A DNA stretch of 64,000 nt from Spirochaetales bacterium (GCA_015075425.1 JABTUL010000001.1:372001-436000), one strand, 5' to 3'; numbered from the stretch's first letter, positions 53,747-63,410 are shown. A program made the numbers and translations. The notes: generated by a model from the letters alone, not told the origin.

Positions 53747-54138
53747 TGTCAGCATCGCCCGCCCGGCTCGACGATTCCGAAAGGCGTAAGTACTTTCCTG
53801 TTTTTGAGAATCTGGCTCTGTTTCTCCTGGATCTGCATGCTTACGGGCGGGCGCTGCGGGCTTACCTCAAGGAAGAGGCAGAGTACCGGGGTTTACTGCT
53901 TTTCCAGGTGCTGCTCTTCTTTGTGCTGGGTCTGGTCTGCATGGCCCTGGCGATGGTCTTTCTCATGCTCACGACCTTTTTGCTTCTGCGCCTCTTTCTG
54001 GGTAGCGCCATTCTGGCCATGGGCCTGGTTTTTCTTCTGGCTCTGGCCGGGGGTGTGTCTTTGATGTTTCTTTTTGCCGCCCGCATCAGGCTTCTGACCG
54101 ATGCACAGAGGCATCAGAGGATCGATGAAGACTGGTAG
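53746..54138 (+). CDS. YqjE-like (phage-holin superfamily) membrane protein
   Basis: A 130-residue protein with two long membrane helices (about 50-75, LLLFQVLLFFVLGLVCMALAM; and about 85-115, GSAILAMGLVFLLALAGGV) and charged ends. It matches the YqjE plan and follows a YqjD-like gene, starting at GTG 53746 with a one-base overlap. Its role is unknown; the pair is usually linked to envelope stress or stationary phase. Confidence 0.75.
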   Translation: MSASPARLDDSERRKYFPVFENLALFLLDLHAYGRALRAYLKEEAEYRGLLLFQVLLFFVLGLVCMALAMVFLMLTTFLLLRLFLGSAILAMGLVFLLALAGGVSLMFLFAARIRLLTDAQRHQRIDEDW

Positions 54139-54185
54139 CAAATCTGCTTTAGTTCGGCTGGCAAACGACCGTTCCCTTTAGCACG

Positions 54186-54839
54186 ATGAAGGAGCTGGGA
54201 GATTACTATGCTTTGCTCGGGATTGCGCCAGGAGCATCGGCCACAGAAATCCAGAGCGCCTTTCGCTCGCAGATCAAGGAAGCGCATCCGGACCGCTCTT
54301 CGGGCTCTGGAGAGCGGGCCCGTCTGCTCATTGAAGCTTACAAAGCCATCCGCCATGCTCCTCTGGGGAAAACCGTTCCCGGGATCGGTCTGCGTACCGG
54401 CAGACCTGCTCCAGCACCGGGGCCCGTGCGGGAAAAAGGGGGAGCGGTATCTGTCGATGAGCCGCGGCTGAGTCGTTTTTTTGATAAGCTCTCTGATATT
54501 ATCTACGCCGATGACAATGAGTGGGCTGTCTATGGCGCTCACGATGAAATTCAAGAATTTTTACATTTCAAGAGCCGGAAGAAACAGGCCCTGGAGAAGG
54601 AAAAACAGGCTCGCGAATATTTTGATCGGGCGGAAGAGCTTTTGAAACTTACTGTGGCCCGCTACAACCGCATGAGTAATAAGAAAAGTCGCTCCTGGTC
54701 CCGGTCCTACATTGCCAATCTTGTGGAACTCAAAGTTCTCTATCGCGACGTGGTCAATCGCTATCCGTCTATGGCAACTCTGGCCAGTCAGCGTCTGGGT
54801 CAGATTGAGGATTTGATCTGGGAAATTCGTAAAATGTAA
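54186..54839 (+). CDS. J-domain (DnaJ-like) protein
   Basis: A 217-residue protein with an N-terminal J domain (about 5-65: DYYALLGIAPGASATEIQSAF, the HPD motif in EAHPDRS, then ARLLIEAYKAIR). No Gly/Phe-rich, zinc-finger or peptide-binding domains follow. Instead there is a Pro/Gly linker and a charged helical C-terminus (about 125-215). Such class C J-proteins recruit Hsp70/DnaK to one target. The target is unknown. It ends one base before the end of the convergent GH31 gene. Confidence 0.88.
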   Translation: MKELGDYYALLGIAPGASATEIQSAFRSQIKEAHPDRSSGSGERARLLIEAYKAIRHAPLGKTVPGIGLRTGRPAPAPGPVREKGGAVSVDEPRLSRFFDKLSDIIYADDNEWAVYGAHDEIQEFLHFKSRKKQALEKEKQAREYFDRAEELLKLTVARYNRMSNKKSRSWSRSYIANLVELKVLYRDVVNRYPSMATLASQRLGQIEDLIWEIRKM

Positions 54840-57146
54840 CTACCAGTTTGAGGTATAGGGAAATTCCCATTCGGCTTCATCCATACCGACTTTAAACGAT
54901 TGCATTTCTATATTGCGGTCTTCGCGGATCAGATGGAGCGATTCGCCGTCCTGTCTTTGACCCTTATCAATCATGGTGCGATACATGGCAGGAAGTCGCA
55001 GCGTTCTTTCCTGTAGCGGTAGTTCAGCATCTTTTGTGCGGTTTTTGACCCGCAGGCGCAGGTCGCCATTATGCAACCTCGTTCCCTCCAGTTCCTGCGA
55101 GAACGTGGCCGATGATCTTGTTTTTAGGTCGTCGAAAAGAAAGAAGCCGTTCATTGTATCTGCCGGATAGATTTCCAGAGCCCAGCCCGCTTTCAGACTC
55201 TCCTCTGCGTTACGCTCTGCGGCGCAAACGGGGAGGATGGTGCCCGCACGGACAAACAGGGGGTAGTAGCCCGCTTTGAGATCAAATTCATGCTGGCTGT
55301 TACCGCTGTAGAGCATACCGGTTTCGTACTCGTACCAATCTCCGGGGGGCAGGTGGACCGGTCGACGTGTCTGGCCCGGGTAGAGCACCGGCGCGGCCAG
55401 CAGGGAGCTGCCCAGCATGAACTGATCGTCGCTGTGATCCCAGTCCGGGAATTCATAGAAGAGCGGCCGCACCATGGGGGCCCCACTTTCATGGCTTTCC
55501 CGGGCCAGCCGGTAAATGTAGGGCAGCAGGCGGTAGCGCCTCTTCATATGTTTGCGGGCAATGGCCAGCACTTCCTCGCCGAAGCTCCAGGGTTCCTGGC
55601 TGTAAGAGAGCAGGGCGGTATGAACTCTAAAAAAAGGCATCAAAGAACCCAGTTGGATCCAGCGGGCAAATAGTTCCTTATTCTTAAATATTTTCAATAC
55701 TCCGCGCGCTCCCGGGCCGCTGGCAAATCCACCCACATCGGCTCCACAGAAGGGTACACCGGATAGACCCAGGTTGATCACCATGTGCAGATTTTCGCGT
55801 AGATGTTCCCAGGTGCTGTGGTTGTCGCCCGTCCAGACAGCGGCATGCTTCTGAATGCCGCAGAATGCGGATCGTGTTAAGATAAAGGGTCGCTCTGCGC
55901 TTCTGTGCTTTTCGTAACCGAGTGCTGTTCCTTCTGCCTGAAAATTGGCATACAGGTTGCGAAAGCGACGATGGCTGCCGGCGGCATGCTGGATGTCTTC
56001 AGCAAGCGGGTCATAGGTTTTGTTCATCCAGAGAACCGGATCGTTCATATCATTCCAGATTCCGGAAACACCAGCTTCAAATACATCCTGATGGGCGTCA
56101 CCCCACCAGTGGCGGACTTCCGGCCGGGTGAAATCGGGAAAGACAACAGGTCCGGGCCAGACCCGGCCGTTGTAGGCAGAGTCTTCTGCTGTTAAACAAT
56201 AGTAACCACCGACCTTTCCCTGTTCATACGTTTTATAGCCGTCTTCAATTTTTACACCTGGATCGATGATGGCCACCGTGCGCACACCCTGGGCCTGAAG
56301 AGTCCGATGCATTTCTTCCGGTGCTGCAAAATGCCGCGGATGGAATGTAAAGACTTTATAACTATCCATATAATGGATATCCAGATGGATGGCATCCAGA
56401 GGCAGATCAGCACTGCGAAAGCGCCTGGCAATCTCCAGAACTTTTTCCTTTGTTTTGTAGCTCCAGCGCGATTGATGAAAGCCAAGGCTCCAGGCCGGGA
56501 GAAGGGCCGGTCGGCCTGTCAGGCGCGTGTATTCATCGAGAATCCGGGCCAGAGATCCACTGAAGGCAAAGACGTCATAAAGAAATTCTTCCCCCCCATT
56601 TTCTACCTGAAAGCGGACGGCGGGGCCACTGGTTTCATCCGTGGCGCTGTCGATACGGGCCCTGAGCGGAAAGGTGCAAAGAAAGAAAATTCCGGTGAAA
56701 GTATTCTGCCGTTTGACAATGAAAAACGGGAAGGAAGCATAACTCGATCCGGGAATGGAAAAAAGAAGTGTATCCAGATTCATGATGCGGAAGCTCTGGT
56801 CGTTGCGATCCGGCTGACCCGTCGCCTCACCCAGACCAAAGACCCGGTCGCGGGCAGCCAGATTGAAGCTGATTTCCGGGGCCGTGTCAACCCAGCGCAA
56901 TTGGCCGCTCAGAACTTCCTCATTGAGCATGGTTAGCTTGAAAATCCTGGTTGGAGGATCGTAACGAAATATATAGTTCTTCTTCCTGCTGCGCAACATC
57001 CCCTGCTCATCGCGGTGTATGCTGGCCGTCTCCGCCGGCAGGTCCGTGAGAATCGGACTGGAGGGAAAGTTCTCAAATGGGTTCAGTCCCATAGTGAATC
57101 GAAAGGTATGATCGGAATACAGAGCTGTTTTGATTGTCTGGGCCAC
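54840..57146 (-). CDS. GH31 family alpha-glycosidase
   Basis: A 768-residue glycoside hydrolase. After an N-terminal beta-sandwich (YSDHTFRF, GLGEATG) comes the catalytic barrel with SLGFHQSRWSYKTKE, HLDIHYMDSYKVFTF, the nucleophile Asp in GIWNDMNDP (about 365), the acid/base Asp in WTGDNHSTW (about 438) and FCGADVGGF, followed by C-terminal beta domains. No signal peptide, so it is probably cytoplasmic, with an alpha-glucosidase or alpha-xylosidase-like specificity. The nucleophile motif has Asp in place of the usual Glu of WNDMNEP. GTG 57146 is used; ATG 57092 is a shorter option. Confidence 0.92.
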   Translation of the reverse strand: MAQTIKTALYSDHTFRFTMGLNPFENFPSSPILTDLPAETASIHRDEQGMLRSRKKNYIFRYDPPTRIFKLTMLNEEVLSGQLRWVDTAPEISFNLAARDRVFGLGEATGQPDRNDQSFRIMNLDTLLFSIPGSSYASFPFFIVKRQNTFTGIFFLCTFPLRARIDSATDETSGPAVRFQVENGGEEFLYDVFAFSGSLARILDEYTRLTGRPALLPAWSLGFHQSRWSYKTKEKVLEIARRFRSADLPLDAIHLDIHYMDSYKVFTFHPRHFAAPEEMHRTLQAQGVRTVAIIDPGVKIEDGYKTYEQGKVGGYYCLTAEDSAYNGRVWPGPVVFPDFTRPEVRHWWGDAHQDVFEAGVSGIWNDMNDPVLWMNKTYDPLAEDIQHAAGSHRRFRNLYANFQAEGTALGYEKHRSAERPFILTRSAFCGIQKHAAVWTGDNHSTWEHLRENLHMVINLGLSGVPFCGADVGGFASGPGARGVLKIFKNKELFARWIQLGSLMPFFRVHTALLSYSQEPWSFGEEVLAIARKHMKRRYRLLPYIYRLARESHESGAPMVRPLFYEFPDWDHSDDQFMLGSSLLAAPVLYPGQTRRPVHLPPGDWYEYETGMLYSGNSQHEFDLKAGYYPLFVRAGTILPVCAAERNAEESLKAGWALEIYPADTMNGFFLFDDLKTRSSATFSQELEGTRLHNGDLRLRVKNRTKDAELPLQERTLRLPAMYRTMIDKGQRQDGESLHLIREDRNIEMQSFKVGMDEAEWEFPYTSNW

Positions 57147-57236
57147 TGCTGTATTTTATCGGAAACGGGCAGAATTGATTCTCTCCCCCGGCTAAAAAAA
57201 GTGGCCTGTACATGCCGTATCCGGCGATTGGGACCT

Positions 57237-58211
57237 GTGATCCGCCACCTGAAGGTTTTTCTGGTTTTGCTGGCAAGCGGGCTCATCGCCCTCTCTTTTC
57301 TTCCCGACCGCCCGTTCGAACCGGATCCCCAAAATCTCCCCGCCGATTTTGACAGCTATTATGGCGCTCAGCGGACCCTTTCCCGCAGCCTGGGCGTTCC
57401 GGAGCACAGCCAGGAAAAGATTCTGGAATTTGGTGCACAAACGGAGCTATGTTTTTTATACATTCACGGATTTACAGCCAGTCGCGGTGAGGGAGAAGAG
57501 GTAGTTGATGCTTTGGCGCAGAAGTTTCGGGCCAACACCTACTATGTACGTCTGCCCGGTCATGGAAGTAATCCGGAGGATCTGAGAAAGCAAACGTCCA
57601 CAGATTATTTACAGGCCGTGGAGGAAGCTTATCATGCTTTCCGCAATCGCGGCAAACGATGTTTTGTCATTGCCACCAGTATGGGAGGGCTACTGGCTCT
57701 GCATCTGGCCAGTCGGCATCCGGAACTGGCTGGACTCATTCTTGCTTCACCGGCTGCCGGTTTTCACGAATTCTATATACCCTGGATATCACATCCCTGG
57801 GTCCTGCCCTTGCTCGGCACTCTCAGCGGCGATCGCCTTTCCCGGAACGCCAGCCAGGCCACGCCGGAACAATCCGTCCGCTGGTACCAGGAGAAGTACA
57901 CGGCCAGTTATGCTGCCGTTTTTGAACTCTGGCGGCGCGTGGCCAGGCCGGCGGTCTATGCGAAAATTCAGCAGCCGGTTTTACTGATGTACTACTACCG
58001 CGACGAGGAGCATCAGGATTCCAGTGTCGATGTTAAAGCCATGCTGCAAATGTTCAGTGAGCTGGGTGAACGCGGTGGTCATCCTCAGAGCCGGACCCTG
58101 CCCATTGCCCGCGGCAATCATGTACTGCTTTCCCGTTATGTGGACAGTGATCGGGAACTGGCCCGGAGAGAAATGCAGAGATTTATTGAAGATGTAACTC
58201 AGGAAAAATAG
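57237..58211 (+). CDS. alpha/beta-hydrolase (esterase/lysophospholipase-like)
   Basis: A 324-residue hydrolase with an N-terminal membrane or signal helix (HLKVFLVLLASGLIALSFLPD). The fold is shown by the oxyanion region LYIHGFTASRGEGEE, the nucleophile elbow ATSMGGLLALHLASRHPEL (Ser in TSMGG) and the catalytic His in ARGNHVLLSRYVD. It probably cleaves an acyl ester, for example of a lipid, on the periplasmic side. GTG 57237 (TTG 57228 also possible) is chosen to keep the hydrophobic N-terminus. It diverges from the GH31 gene by 90 bases, and the GT2 gene follows five bases after its stop. Confidence 0.82.
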   Translation: MIRHLKVFLVLLASGLIALSFLPDRPFEPDPQNLPADFDSYYGAQRTLSRSLGVPEHSQEKILEFGAQTELCFLYIHGFTASRGEGEEVVDALAQKFRANTYYVRLPGHGSNPEDLRKQTSTDYLQAVEEAYHAFRNRGKRCFVIATSMGGLLALHLASRHPELAGLILASPAAGFHEFYIPWISHPWVLPLLGTLSGDRLSRNASQATPEQSVRWYQEKYTASYAAVFELWRRVARPAVYAKIQQPVLLMYYYRDEEHQDSSVDVKAMLQMFSELGERGGHPQSRTLPIARGNHVLLSRYVDSDRELARREMQRFIEDVTQEK

Positions 58212-58215
58212 GAAC

Positions 58216-58938
58216 TTGAAAGCACTTGTTGTGATTCCGGCGCGCAATGAATCTGCCTCGATTGCGGAGGTAGTGGAGCGCGCTCTACAGTATGCTGATG
58301 TTTCCGTAACCGATGATGGCTCAACAGATGACATGCCCCGCATTCTGGAAGGTCTGGCAGAAAAATCGGCCCGTGGCCTGTATGCTCACCGTTTGCATGT
58401 GATTCGTCATGAGCGTTCCACCCACATCCCCCGCGCCGTTCAGGATGGTCTGTGCTATGGTGTGGAGCAGGGCTACGACTCGTTCATTACCATGGATGCC
58501 GGCCTTTCTCACGATCCTGACGCCATCCCTCTGTTCTTACAGGAAGATCCCGGCTACGATGTTATCATTGGCAGTCGCAAGAAAGTGGCTGGCGTCCCCC
58601 TGTACCGGCGAGTGATCAGTCGGTTGGCGGCTCTCGTGGTCAATTACGCCCTCTCCGCGTCCTGGACGGGAATCCGCAGGCCATTTCTGCGCGATGTTAC
58701 CAGCGGATTTCGTCGCTATTCGGCCCGGGCAGCCCAAATTCTATGTAGCAGTGCCCTTGCCTCCCGGGCTTTTGATTTTCATATGGAAGCACTGGCACTC
58801 TCGCTACGCCAGGGTTGTCGGTGCAAAGAAATTCCTATAGAATATGTATTTACAGGATCGTCGTTTAACATGAAGGTTTTGCGTCTGGGCATTTCTTTCG
58901 GCTGGCAGCTGATTCGCAGCAAAGGAGCTACCTCTTGA
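58216..58938 (+). CDS. GT2-family glycosyltransferase (dolichol-phosphate mannose synthase-like)
   Basis: A 240-residue enzyme with the GT-A fold: ALVVIPARNESASI, VSVTDDGSTDDMP and TMDAGLSHDPDAIP (here AGLS stands where many relatives have DxQ), then VIIGSRKK and VTSGFRRYS. It resembles polyprenyl-phosphate mannose or glucose synthases but lacks the C-terminal membrane helices of some relatives. It starts at TTG 58216 with AGGAA upstream. The next gene, coupled by a TTGA overlap, is a polytopic membrane protein that could use the lipid-linked sugar. Confidence 0.82.
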   Translation: MKALVVIPARNESASIAEVVERALQYADVSVTDDGSTDDMPRILEGLAEKSARGLYAHRLHVIRHERSTHIPRAVQDGLCYGVEQGYDSFITMDAGLSHDPDAIPLFLQEDPGYDVIIGSRKKVAGVPLYRRVISRLAALVVNYALSASWTGIRRPFLRDVTSGFRRYSARAAQILCSSALASRAFDFHMEALALSLRQGCRCKEIPIEYVFTGSSFNMKVLRLGISFGWQLIRSKGATS

Positions 58939-60203
58939 TTGCCTGGCTCAACGAACGCCCGGCGGTATTCTATCTGGGAGCGGGTCTCGGGCTCTATATT
59001 TTCTGTGCTCTGGCGGTGATGAGTCGCTATGAGTGGAACCCTTCCGTTCTCGCGCGGTTTGGATCCGTTTATGTCGAGGCCAATGCGGATTACACACCGA
59101 CGGGTAGCATCCAGTTCGTGGGCAATGAAGAATGGGGTGGCAACGGCTATGATGGCCAGATTTTCTACTACTACGCCCGCACTTTCTTTGAGCCCGGCCG
59201 CTGGCCGGAGGGTTTCAGCAAAGCATACAGAGCACCACGCATTGGCTATCCGCTGCTGGCCGCGCCCTTTGTCGTTTTTGGTTCATGGGGTGTTCTCTTC
59301 GGCCTTATCATCGTACAGCTTGCTTTGTTTGCGCTTTCCATTCATTTGCTGCTGAGTTGGGTTTCCGCGCCCAATAAATATCTTGTAGTATTTTATATCG
59401 CGTCCCCTTTTGCCCTGCAGAGTTTTCTGCTTCTGGTAAGCGATAGCGTTGTCGCCTCTCTTCTTTTGATGGGAACGATTCTGTGGCAGCGCGAAAAATG
59501 GCCGGCGGTTCTTCTGGCCTGGCTGTGTTTTTCCCTTGCGCTCCTTGCCAAAGAGTCGGCTCTCTTCCTTCTCTTTCCCCTGGGACTTCTGACCCTGGTG
59601 GAGAAAAAATACTTTCGTGCGCTTATCATGCTGGGCACCCTCCTTCCTTTTCTGCTCTGGCAGGCTTATTTGCGAACCGCGCATGGCATGGTGCCTGCCA
59701 GTATTCTGACGATCTTTCTCATGCCCCTTGACGGCCTGCTTGGTCTTTTCCTGGAGGGGTGGACGTGGCTTTCCCGGGCTGGAAGTGAGGGTCTGCTCTC
59801 CTTTATCTTACAGGCCTTTAAGCTTTCTGCCCGATTCCTGCTCTTTCTTCTGATTTGCGTCGCTCTATTTGCGGTCCTCCGCCCGCCTCTCTCGCGCGGA
59901 TGGCCCTTTCGACTGGCAACTGTATTTCTACTGGCCAGTGTTCTTTTTGCGGATCACTACTATTTCTGGAGTGTCTATGAAAACATCAGCCGGATGTTTA
60001 CCCTGGTCGTTCCTTTTTTTCTGCTCCTTTTTGCGCGTGAATCCCGCCCGCCCTGGCCTTTTTTTGGCACTCTGACCGTCCTCTTTTTGCTCGTTCTGGT
60101 CCGTATCGTCGTTATGACACCCGTTTTCCCCTACACAATCTTTGAACCCTATAATGGACCTGACTATCTACAAAAAGTACTGCCGACAGACCCGCCTGGC
60201 TGA
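58935..60203 (+). CDS. polytopic membrane protein, possible GT-C glycosyltransferase
   Basis: A 422-residue inner-membrane protein with about ten helices. The first periplasmic loop contains YDGQIFYYYARTFFEPG and RAPRIGYPLLAAPFVVFG, a layout seen in lipid-sugar-dependent GT-C enzymes and in an uncharacterised family found beside GT2 genes. The coupling to a GT2 gene suggests that it transfers a sugar from a polyprenyl-phosphate donor to a surface glycan or protein. This function is inferred from context. Confidence 0.6.
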   Translation: MIAWLNERPAVFYLGAGLGLYIFCALAVMSRYEWNPSVLARFGSVYVEANADYTPTGSIQFVGNEEWGGNGYDGQIFYYYARTFFEPGRWPEGFSKAYRAPRIGYPLLAAPFVVFGSWGVLFGLIIVQLALFALSIHLLLSWVSAPNKYLVVFYIASPFALQSFLLLVSDSVVASLLLMGTILWQREKWPAVLLAWLCFSLALLAKESALFLLFPLGLLTLVEKKYFRALIMLGTLLPFLLWQAYLRTAHGMVPASILTIFLMPLDGLLGLFLEGWTWLSRAGSEGLLSFILQAFKLSARFLLFLLICVALFAVLRPPLSRGWPFRLATVFLLASVLFADHYYFWSVYENISRMFTLVVPFFLLLFARESRPPWPFFGTLTVLFLLVLVRIVVMTPVFPYTIFEPYNGPDYLQKVLPTDPPG

Positions 60204-60263
60204 TCTTTTTTTCTTGCTTCTTCCGGGGCCGGGCCTGTACTACTTTCCTGGGCCACCCGGGAG

Positions 60264-63200
60264 ATGCTGATTTCTGTGCGCTTCATTCTACTTAGAGCTG
60301 TGCCTGTTGGGCTGGCTGGTCTACTCGGCTCGAGTTGTGCCAATTTTGCTGCCCAGAGCCCGTATCTGGCCTTATGGCTGAATGGCTCGCCCCCGGCCGG
60401 CCCCGGCGCTTCCACTCAGACGGGTTTTACTGTAAGCTATGATACGGCTCTGATGACCTCAGAGAGCGGGACATCCACGACCTTTCAGCTTTCTTTACAA
60501 TTCCAGCCGACTGCCTCAGTTCGCATACCTCTTTCTGTCAGTGATAGCTCGGAGGGAGAGGTGTCACCCGCCTCTCTGGTTTTTGATCCGGCAAACTACA
60601 GCGATCCGCAAACCGTTACGATTACCGGACTTGATGACGCATTGGCAGACGGGAATCAACATTACACGGTCAGCATGGGCCCGGCGGCAAGCAGCGATGG
60701 TGGATACAATCTACAAACGGTAGGTGCGGTGACGGTCACAAACACAGACGATGATAGCGGCAGCCGGGTAACGGTGTCCCCGTTATCCGGGCACACCACG
60801 ACAGAGGCTGGCGGAACATCGGATTTTCTGGTGGTGCTCAATACAATGCCCGCGCTCAACGTAACAGTGACTCCGCTCTCCAGTGACACGGGTGAGGGCA
60901 CAGTTCCAGGAGCGATCATTTTCACACCGGCCAACTGGCATGTACCCCAGAAGATAACGGTTTCCGGTCAGGACGACGCCCTGGCCGACGGCGATCAAGC
61001 CTATCAGATCAGTTTTACGTCAGCCAGTGGTGACGCTGCCTACAACGGACTGCCGGTTACGGATGTTGTAAGCCTTACGAACAGTGACAATGACACCCCG
61101 GGAATTACGGTTACGCCGCAGAGCGGCCTGCTTACAACAGAGGCGGGCGGGACGGACAGTTTTACTGTGGTTCTAAACTCACAGCCCACGGCAAACGTCA
61201 CCATCAGCATTACCAGCGATGATACCACAGAAGGGACGCCCGATCAGGCGCTCCTCACCTTCACGGCGGGAAACTGGAGTGTAGCACAGACGGTAACCGT
61301 GACCGGGGTCAACGACTTCATTGTGGATGGGATTCAGAATTACAGCATCGTCACAGGGGCTGCTGTCAGCGCAGATCCAGATTACAACACGATGGTTGTG
61401 GAAGATGTTGCTGTGCGCAACCAGGATAATGACGCTGCGGGAATCACTGTGAATCCAACCAGCGGCCTGAATACAGATGAAACAGGCGGCAATGACACTT
61501 TCACTGTGGTCCTTGCAGCCGAACCTTCTGCCAATGTTGTCATCGGTCTGAGCAGTGACAATACGGATGAGGGGACCGTTTCTCCTGGCAGCCTGACATT
61601 TACTCCCGGTAACTGGAATATTGCCCAGACGGTAACCGTGACGGGAGTGGATGATTCTCCCCCGGTTGCCGACGGTGCGCAATTGTATACAATCATTACG
61701 GCAGCGGCTGTAAGTACGGACTTAAACTACCACGGGATCAATGCAGATGATGTGACAGTGACCAATGCTAATGATGACAACGTTGCCTTTGTTGTCACGC
61801 CTGCGGCCAGTCTGATCACGACAGAAGGTGGTGGGACCGTAACCTTGAATGTTAAACTCTCTACATTTCCTGCCGCAGCTGTTACCCTCGGGGCTCCAGC
61901 CGATCTGATTCGTAGCCTGGATACAGGTGAGGGAACCGTCAGTCCATCCAGCCTGACCTGGACTCCAGCGGAATGGAACACAGATAAGACAATCACAGTC
62001 ACCGGCGTATCCGATGGTGCTGTGGATGTAGACACAGCCTATCAAATTGACCTGGGCAGCGGCGTCTCGACAGATCCTTTCTACAATGGACTGAACCCAC
62101 CGGATTCCAATGGTGCTACAGCCGGAGATGTAACGCTGAACAACTGCGATATAGACGGGGGAGATCGCATTTCGCGCTGCCTGGCACCAGGAGTGACCAC
62201 AATGAATACCAGTGAAGCCGGCGGGACCGCCAATGCTTCCTTCATTCTTACCCAGGCGCCGGCTTCCAGTGTTACCGTGCCTTTTTCCTCCAGTGATACC
62301 ACAGAGTTCACCGTATCTGCGGCTTCCCTTACCTTCACGACAGCCAACTGGTTTACGCCGCAAATGCTTACGCTGACCGGAGTGAACGATTTTCAGGATG
62401 ATGGCAATATTACCAGCCAGCTTTCTATCGGTCCTTTGTCCGGGGGCGGAGCCTACTTTGATGCTTTTGATCCAGCTGACCCCAATACAATCAATACGGA
62501 CAATGATACCCGCGGTTTTACGGTTTCAGCTGTGTCCGGAAATACGAATGAAACCGGAACGACAGCAACGTTTACGATTCGGTTGAGCAGTCAGCCCTTG
62601 CCGGCTGCCGGCACTGTGGTGGTTTCTTTAACCAGTCTGGATACCACAGAGGTCACGGTATCCCCCGCCAGTCTGACTTTTACGGCCAGCGGAGGGGCTA
62701 CTTGCAGCGGATCGGGAGGAAACTGGTGCAGCAATCAAACCGTAACGGTCACCGGAGTGAACGATACTCTATTCGATGGAAACGTCGTGGCAACTATCGA
62801 GACGGGTGATGCTGTTGCTGCCGGAACGGATTACGATGGCCTGACGGTTGCAGACCGCAGCGTGACCAACCAGGACAATGATAAACGCATTTTCCTGAGC
62901 GCAAGCTTACACGATGGAGATTTTGACAATGACGCAACGCTTACCGGCGGAGGTGCCACGAATGCGGATGGAGATCCCGTCGGCGAGGCTGACCGGTTCT
63001 GCGCTCTGGATGGCAACTACCCCGGTAGCGGAACGTACAGGGCATTGCTTGTGGATGGAGTGAATCGTCGTGGATCCTTGAATCCTGATGCCGGGGATGG
63101 GAAGATCAGCTGGGTCTTCAGTTCACTTTATGAATACTATAGACTCGATGACAGTGCGCCGATTTTCACCGCCAATGCCAATGGAATCTTTCCTTTTGGA

Positions 63201-63410
63201 AGCCTGACCGGAGCATTCACTTCCGGGGCATCTTCCTACTGGACGGGCCTTGGTGCAGACTGGACCACTTCTACCAATGATTGCGCAAACTGGACAGGAA
63301 CGGCCGGGAATGGAACAGAAGGCGATGGCAGCAGCACCGGCAGTGCCAGCATTTCCAGTGGAACAACAGTGTGTGCTGCTTCCCGGCGTCTGCTCTGTGT
63401 GGAACAGTAA
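60264..63410 (+). CDS. surface lipoprotein with Calx-beta-like repeats and DUF1554 C-terminus
   Basis: A 1,048-residue predicted lipoprotein (hydrophobic start, lipobox LLGSSC). The body has seven beta repeats of about 110 residues starting near 53, 166, 279, 392, 508, 636 and 750. Each has a TEAGGT-like opening, a GTVSPxSLTFTPxNW-like middle, QTVTVTGVND and an Asp-rich end (TNxDND), the look of Calx-beta-type calcium-binding folds. The C-terminal domain (about 873-1048: ADRFCALDGNYPGSG, YYRLDD, WTGLGADWTTSTNDC, SRRLLCVEQ) matches DUF1554 of Leptospira proteins, likely a disulphide-bonded lectin-like fold. Probably a cell-surface adhesin. GTG 60276 is an alternative start. Confidence 0.85.
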   Translation: MLISVRFILLRAVPVGLAGLLGSSCANFAAQSPYLALWLNGSPPAGPGASTQTGFTVSYDTALMTSESGTSTTFQLSLQFQPTASVRIPLSVSDSSEGEVSPASLVFDPANYSDPQTVTITGLDDALADGNQHYTVSMGPAASSDGGYNLQTVGAVTVTNTDDDSGSRVTVSPLSGHTTTEAGGTSDFLVVLNTMPALNVTVTPLSSDTGEGTVPGAIIFTPANWHVPQKITVSGQDDALADGDQAYQISFTSASGDAAYNGLPVTDVVSLTNSDNDTPGITVTPQSGLLTTEAGGTDSFTVVLNSQPTANVTISITSDDTTEGTPDQALLTFTAGNWSVAQTVTVTGVNDFIVDGIQNYSIVTGAAVSADPDYNTMVVEDVAVRNQDNDAAGITVNPTSGLNTDETGGNDTFTVVLAAEPSANVVIGLSSDNTDEGTVSPGSLTFTPGNWNIAQTVTVTGVDDSPPVADGAQLYTIITAAAVSTDLNYHGINADDVTVTNANDDNVAFVVTPAASLITTEGGGTVTLNVKLSTFPAAAVTLGAPADLIRSLDTGEGTVSPSSLTWTPAEWNTDKTITVTGVSDGAVDVDTAYQIDLGSGVSTDPFYNGLNPPDSNGATAGDVTLNNCDIDGGDRISRCLAPGVTTMNTSEAGGTANASFILTQAPASSVTVPFSSSDTTEFTVSAASLTFTTANWFTPQMLTLTGVNDFQDDGNITSQLSIGPLSGGGAYFDAFDPADPNTINTDNDTRGFTVSAVSGNTNETGTTATFTIRLSSQPLPAAGTVVVSLTSLDTTEVTVSPASLTFTASGGATCSGSGGNWCSNQTVTVTGVNDTLFDGNVVATIETGDAVAAGTDYDGLTVADRSVTNQDNDKRIFLSASLHDGDFDNDATLTGGGATNADGDPVGEADRFCALDGNYPGSGTYRALLVDGVNRRGSLNPDAGDGKISWVFSSLYEYYRLDDSAPIFTANANGIFPFGSLTGAFTSGASSYWTGLGADWTTSTNDCANWTGTAGNGTEGDGSSTGSASISSGTTVCAASRRLLCVEQ

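Noticed and set aside
53423-53755. Longer N-terminus for the minus-strand lipoprotein
   Set aside because: It would run antisense through the YqjD-like gene; the lipoprotein signal fits the start at 53422.
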